Below are positions 58,566 through 64,000 of a DNA stretch of 64,000 nucleotides, piece after piece. A program made the translations under genes and the position numbers. The stretch's first letter is position 1. Each line of letters starts with the position of its first letter. The stretch lies in assembly GCF_026230105.1 (NCBI RefSeq), contig NC_079474.1, positions 31,820,294 through 31,884,293 on the forward strand, read 5' to 3'. The notes beneath the pieces are model-generated. The model had not been told where the DNA came from, made no database searches, and saw nothing but the letters and a program-made list of their open reading frames with translations. The stretch is from Diorhabda sublineata. Its lineage: Eukaryota; Arthropoda; Insecta; Coleoptera; Chrysomelidae.

Positions 58566-61130
58566 GCATTTTAGCTGCTGTTTTTATAGAAATTAAAATT
58601 CTGCTCTAACTTTTTTTTTCTTTTTTTGTTAAATTTTTTATCTATTTATTTGTATGTGATGTATTTGTATGGGTATATCTTTTTTTACTTTATCCAGTAA
58701 TCAAAAACCCATTTATTTTTGATATGACCCCAACAATCTAAAATCAATCAAAATATAGAAGCAACGTTGACATTTCAACAAGATAAAAGCTAAATTTTTT
58801 ATTAGTTGCTTAACTTGATTATCTTAATTAACTTGTAAGCCCAGTTTTTGATTATGATTAAGGTTTACATTATGTTCCCCCTGTTGAAGCTGTTTTCGAC
58901 AGAGTCCTAATAACTCTCCAGCATTTGTGCTGGTTTCAAAATGTTCTGCTTTTCGCTACTGCAGATTTGTTATTGAAACTATTTTTTTTCAATAGTTTTT
59001 GCTTCCTGTGGTAGCAGTTCCCTTTAAGAAAAGAAGTGAAGTTTTAGTGAGATCCAAATACTTTTGTACATCTAAGAAAATAGATTTTACGAACAAACTT
59101 TTTGGAATGAACCAAACCAGAAAATTATTAGTTTACTCGTCTTTCAAACTCTTAAAAGCATTAACTTACACCTCTGATCCAATAAAAGACTTGATCGTTT
59201 CTTGTTCACTGTATTGACCTCTTTAATTCTAGTATGGCCAGGAATAAAAGCTCCGAGATTTTTGTATATTCCCAGTGTTTTTGTAACAATTTGACTATCT
59301 GGTTGAATCAATAAGTCACATTTCCACTTAAGTATTTGTACCTGTAAGTCGGTCAGACATGAGCCCTACTTTAGCTAAAGTTCCTACAGTGATTTTCGAA
59401 CCATCCCTGTAGTTTTTCATTATATTTCTTTTGTTTACACAATCTTTCTTCTTACTTAGCACCATGGTGAAATTGTTTTCAATGCTTATGGTGAATATGG
59501 TATCATTAACAATATGTGAAATCGAATTTCAAACTTCCATTTTTCTTTTCCAATGAGTTTTTTTAAAAACATTTCCAGTTTTTCTTTCTCTATAATGTTT
59601 GGTCTGGGAAATTCATAATTAGTTGATCAATTTAAACGTAAAATATACAGTATGTTCTAATTATATGTTATTATAGATAAATTACTTTGATTTTAGGTCT
59701 CTTTCGTTTAAACGCTTTAATACTTGACGTTTCGTCCTATTGCAGTCAAGTTTTTAAGCTTTTAAACGAAATTTTAATAAAAAGTGGCTTATGATCAAGA
59801 TAATTTATCAACAAAACCATATAAAGGAGATCTAAGAAGTAAGAAATTAAATAAAGTGTATGTTATGTGATAAGAGTAATTTGAACCACAACTTTTTTTA
59901 TTTCAGAAGTATTATCAGGTTTTTGACTTTAGATTGAAAGGTTAACTATTCTCTTCCATTTGAAAGTCAATAGATACACCAATTTTGTATCTATAAAATA
60001 AAATATTTACAGTAAAACTCTCAAGTGATTCTAAAAAAATTTTAATAGAAATTTGATTGCTTCCCCTTCAAATATTCTAACCAAGGATGACAAAGTGACC
60101 TAGTGGACATTTCACTCAGTAAATATCACTTCTTAAGTAAAGCAAGTCCAAAATATTTGGAGTCAAATCTGAAATTGCAGTGATACTTTGTAAAGGAATA
60201 CCGTTTTCATATCCACCAGTTGTCATCATTGGGAATGAGGTTTTGAAGTCAAAATTAATTATTACTTATGTGATAACAGATTTAAAGGGATAATTTCCTA
60301 TAAATATTAAAGTTCAATTGAGGAAAATGTCAAGCAGATTCAATTTTATTGGTTCAAGACAAAACTCTTGAAATAATGGTTAGTAATGATTCTCAGGGAC
60401 AACTATACCTTGTCACTCATCGATGCAGTTGTGAATTTTCTCAATTTTGACAATTAAAGACTCAACAGTCATAGCGAAACTTTGCTGTTTCTGTACTGCC
60501 GCTTCTAGTGGTAAATTCAAACACAGTAGTGTAGAAGTAGACTTTGTAATATCAAAAAATCTTGGGTATTGTTAGACATTTCTGATATTGAATGTGTTTC
60601 AATCAAACTAGAGTAAATAATATAAATAACCTTGTAGAGTTTTCATAAATATTTATTTATAGATATGGTTTTTGTTAGTAAATTGAGATATACAATTCTA
60701 TTTTTCTTTCTGTGATTTTTAAGGCAAAAGGGGATAATTGTTTGCAGCATTTTATAGTACCTACTGTATAGTTTGAATATATTTTGTAATCACAGATCGG
60801 TGAAAGAAAGAAAAGAAAAAAACAAAGAACAGAATGATTTGTTACTGCATGCGATCTGATCTTGGTTCCTGAATATATCTAATAAATTTTGGTAAAAAAT
60901 GTATAAAATATGTAAAAAATGTATAAAGAAAACTTTAAATAAAAATTGGTAAATATTTGGTGTTCTTGTACTTCCCCTTCCTCTGTGCCATACAATTTGT
61001 TTATACTTGTGGGTCATGTACCTCATACTACCTACTGATTTAGTATTAAAAATTTAGAAAATATTTACTGTGATGTAAACTCTTGTGGTATGCCCACCTT
61101 CTAAATAAATTGAGATTGTACGGTTTGTCG
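58566..61130. other. Downstream of last visible Tango1 exon, non-coding
   Basis: AT-rich, either the Tango1 3' UTR or its next intron. No convincing exon found. ATTAAA at 58592-58597 could be a weak polyadenylation signal if exon 12 reads through. Confidence 0.4.
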
Positions 61131-61752
61131 TCCTCACTTATCAATTGGCTTAGTAGCTTCCTCAAATACCCATCCATCTAGGTCTCTATCGATGGACACA
61201 CCTCAGAAAGGTTTGATCTGCTACTACCCAAATCAATGGGCACTAACAGCGGCTCAGGAGTTGGTCCTTTCTGGACATAAAATATCTCCATCATCAAAAA
61301 TTCTCTTGTTGGAGCTCTCTTTATGACCAATATACTCTGCAATAGTTTCTAATCCTCTACAATGCCTGTCTATCTTTGGAGCACAACTCCCAAGCATACC
61401 CTGAGGATGCTTGATTCAATACAATCGACTTATAGGTGATCCAGAGTTGATCAGATACTTGGACAGCATAGAGTTATAAAAGAAAAGTTGGCTGACCTGA
61501 TCTTCCGTGATAACATAAATCCAAATAGAACAGTTTTTGCAAGACCTACTCAACAGGCAGATGTGGCTCATGAACACAAAGTTCGCCTGCAGATGCCCAG
61601 AACTTATTTCTTTTGAGAAGTACAAGCCTGTGGTATCAGTTACCAAGAAATGTTTTTCCTGAGCACTGCAATCTACAGAAGTTCAAGATCAATATCCACA
61701 AGCATTTCCATACGACAAGCACCATTCGAACTACTCCAGTGTCATAGGGTTT
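61130..61752 (+). pseudogene. LINE 3' fragment (RT C-terminal end)
   Basis: Broken frames: PQKGLICYYPNQWALTAAQE-like start, then FARPTQQADVAHEHKVRLQM, and a clean last frame TSLWYQLPRNVFPEHCNLQK followed by FKINIHKHFHTTSTIRTTPV ending in TAG near 61749. The RLWNxLPxxVFP-NLQxFK ending is the standard C-terminus of one arthropod LINE group. Confidence 0.8.
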
Positions 61753-62457
61753 ATTCTCTTACTTAAAAAAATTACTAAGGTGATTTACTCCCATAAACAA
61801 AAACAAAATATAATAAGAATGACATGATTTTGTTGTATAAGAGATTCGAAAGTGAGACTACTGTTTGATTTAAAAAAAGGAAGGAAATATATAAAATAGA
61901 AACTTTTTAGTTTCTAAAAACATATGAAAAAATTAACAAATATTCTATATATAAAATAAAAACAAACAAAAAATGTGACTCTATATTATTAATATACTAA
62001 TTACTTATTTAAAATGTGCCCTATAGACCTATACCTTATACCTATTTAACAAATCCATTAACAAATTACCTACCAAAAGATCATTTTTCATAACAGTCAA
62101 GTTTAACGTAAACGAAACTATTTTTTGATAAAAGGCAACCGTTGACTATTGTAACGTAATTATCCAATTAAAAGAACATCCAAATTGTTTCAGATTACCT
62201 ACTAATTACTTATGAGTGTTAACTATAGGATTATTAGACACGATTTCCTTTAAAAACAGAATATCGTCCGCATAGCGAAAATGAAATCTTGGATTTGGAC
62301 ATCGTATACAAATTAAAAATGAAAAAAAACTGAATTATACAGTAAACATTGGAATTTGATTACGTATTAAAATCGATAGTTTTCTATATTTCTGAAAATA
62401 CTTGACTCATAGCCATCGATTAAAAACTTAACCATAATTGCGATTTTAATAAAGCTA
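61753..62457. other. Intergenic or intronic, nothing identified
   Basis: AT-rich sequence without supported features. Confidence 0.4.
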
Positions 62458-63726
62458 GGGCCGGTTTTTCAGTTGCAATGTTTATTCTGTAGTTAAGTAT
62501 CCGTCGGATAATATTAACCTGTTGTTCCTGTTGGGTTTTCCTTCAATATTTTTTTTCCACAAGTTTAGCCACTGACGGATAAAGAATGTTGGCAATAGTG
62601 ATGAACCAAATATCAGATATGGAGGGTAAAGGTAAGGAGGACCTCATATGGGGGATTAGCTTAAAAACTGTCCGCTTGTAGACGGTAAATTATAATTCAA
62701 AATTTGACCAGAATGGCGCTCCTGTCGGACGAGATATCATATGAACTTAGTTATTTTAGATAGAATGAAGTATGCAGTGTTAGAAAATGTTATATTTCAA
62801 ATGACTAGAGTCGTTAATTAAATATTGGTATACAAAATCTAAACTATTCACGTAGTACAAAATAATTTTATGATTATAACCTAGAAAAACTACTATGAGA
62901 TAACGCTGAATGTTAATTAATTATTGTGAATTTGTAAGAAAGAGTCAATTATCACTTCTTTCTTTTTCTGTCCTTATTCTTAAATTTCTAGAGCTTTATT
63001 TAAAATTTACACTCATGCGATAGTAGCGCCTTCCTAACGTAAAGAATTTGATGGACACTTTCTGTAGCACAGAATGGTTCTCCTTACCTCTACCCTCCAT
63101 AATAACAAACTTGATTGGTTGTGTATTTTTTCATAGACAAATAAACTATAGTTCATTAATGGTGTCATCTTTGAATTCTTATATTAATATGGTTGATTTT
63201 GTTCATTATTTATTGGATAGTGATAACGATATTCATCTTGTGGAATTCGTTCAATACAAAAAAGGGCTTGTGTTGTAAGGGAAAGAGTGGATAATTTTGA
63301 GAAATGGGATGAGCATGATTTTCATACTAGATTCGATAATTTCTTTTTATTTTCTATTATATTATTCTACTTGTTAGCGAGTTTCAACAATAAATTTCTC
63401 TTTAGAAAGTAACAATGCGCCTCGCGCTGGTATTTTCCATTTCTTTAAAACAAATTTCGTCCACAAGAAACCGGTAAAAGTTAACAAAGCTTATACAGAC
63501 CGGAAACCAAATTCATTTCACAAAACAATATTTAGATTCAGATGCCAATCCCCAAATTACTGTTCTATAGGCTATCTTCCAGTTAACTGGCTTATCTGAC
63601 AGTTGGAAGTATACACTATTTAACCAACAGGTAAAAGTTATCCTGTTGTCATAAAAACCAATTATCAATAATAACTGATAGTTAAGACTTATCTCACAGA
63701 TAAATTGTATTTGATAAACCGGACCT
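62458..63726. mobile_element. Element with long, unequal inverted arms
   Basis: The left end (gggccggtttttcag) pairs with the right end reverse complemented (ggtccggtttatca). Inner blocks occur in the same order on both arms: a cctgttg-type block, atggagggtaaaggtaagg near 62620 versus the reverse complement of 63083-63103, and a ggcgct block near 62714 versus 63020. The right arm is about 460 bp longer, suggesting an insertion. No coding sequence. Confidence 0.5.
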
Positions 63727-64000
63727 TAATGTCTTACTTTATTAAAAACCGGTAGTAAAAGCATTCTTGCGCACGTGCGTACCTGTCAGATATGTCACAA
63801 ATAAAGTAGATTTTATTAGAATTTCCGTTCCGATAATTACCTATTTTCTTTCTGTTATACATATTTTGTTCATATTGCTTACTCAGTAAATTACGTTCTA
63901 ACATCACTGATATTTACTCATAGAAATAGATGAATCACTAATTAGAGATTTACTGCTCCTTAATATCATTAAATAAAACATTACCAAACAGAATTATTTA
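63727..64000. other. End of window, nothing identified
   Basis: AT-rich; no feature supported. Confidence 0.4.

Noticed and set aside
1..64000. tRNA, rRNA, CRISPR, prokaryotic operons or riboswitches
   Set aside because: None seen; sequence is an insect-type nuclear region with introns and transposon debris.

Overview
This is AT-rich eukaryotic DNA with spliced genes, GT-AG introns, mariner and hAT elements, and non-LTR retrotransposon debris. The proteins are insect-like. The largest gene is a close relative of Drosophila beta-PS integrin, and short TTAGG-type runs fit an arthropod. A beetle or related insect is my best guess from overall character; no single feature proves it.

Four genes can be supported. 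(1) About 2.08-5.49 kb, + strand: the last two exons of a gene I do not recognise, joined in phase across an intron that holds a dead mariner. (2) 41.84-11.01 kb, - strand: a complete integrin beta-PS (mys-type) gene with 13 coding exons per transcript and about 849 codons. It includes two 85-nt alternative fourth exons (36.2 kb and 28.3 kb) that encode two versions of the ligand-specificity loop of the beta-I domain. (3) 51.50-50.80 kb, - strand: NCBP2/Cbp20, the small cap-binding subunit, four exons, 161 aa. (4) 51.92-58.5 kb, + strand: Tango1/MIA3, the ER-exit-site collagen export receptor, at least 12 exons and about 1300 aa. Genes 3 and 4 are head to head with 420 bp between start codons, so they probably share a promoter region.

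The integrin introns act as a sink for mobile and repetitive DNA. They hold at least four dead mariner copies, a hAT (ZBED5-like) element with both terminal repeats and an 8-bp target duplication, LINE fragments nested inside one another, a piggyBac-like MITE with TTAA duplications, and several local tandem arrays (a purine-rich ~90-bp array, a 131/263-bp minisatellite, an AT-rich ~150-185-bp satellite-like array, a 26/52-bp minisatellite and two long AT microsatellites). The very short introns between EGF/tail exons (56-82 bp) are clean.

The 42-50.7 kb region (upstream of integrin) and the 58.6-64 kb region (downstream of the last visible Tango1 exon) are mostly non-coding, with small MITEs, a mariner remnant, a LINE 3' end and a long-armed inverted-repeat element. 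No tRNA, rRNA, CRISPR or prokaryotic feature was seen. All exon limits come from reading splice sites and frame continuity by eye, not from transcript data.
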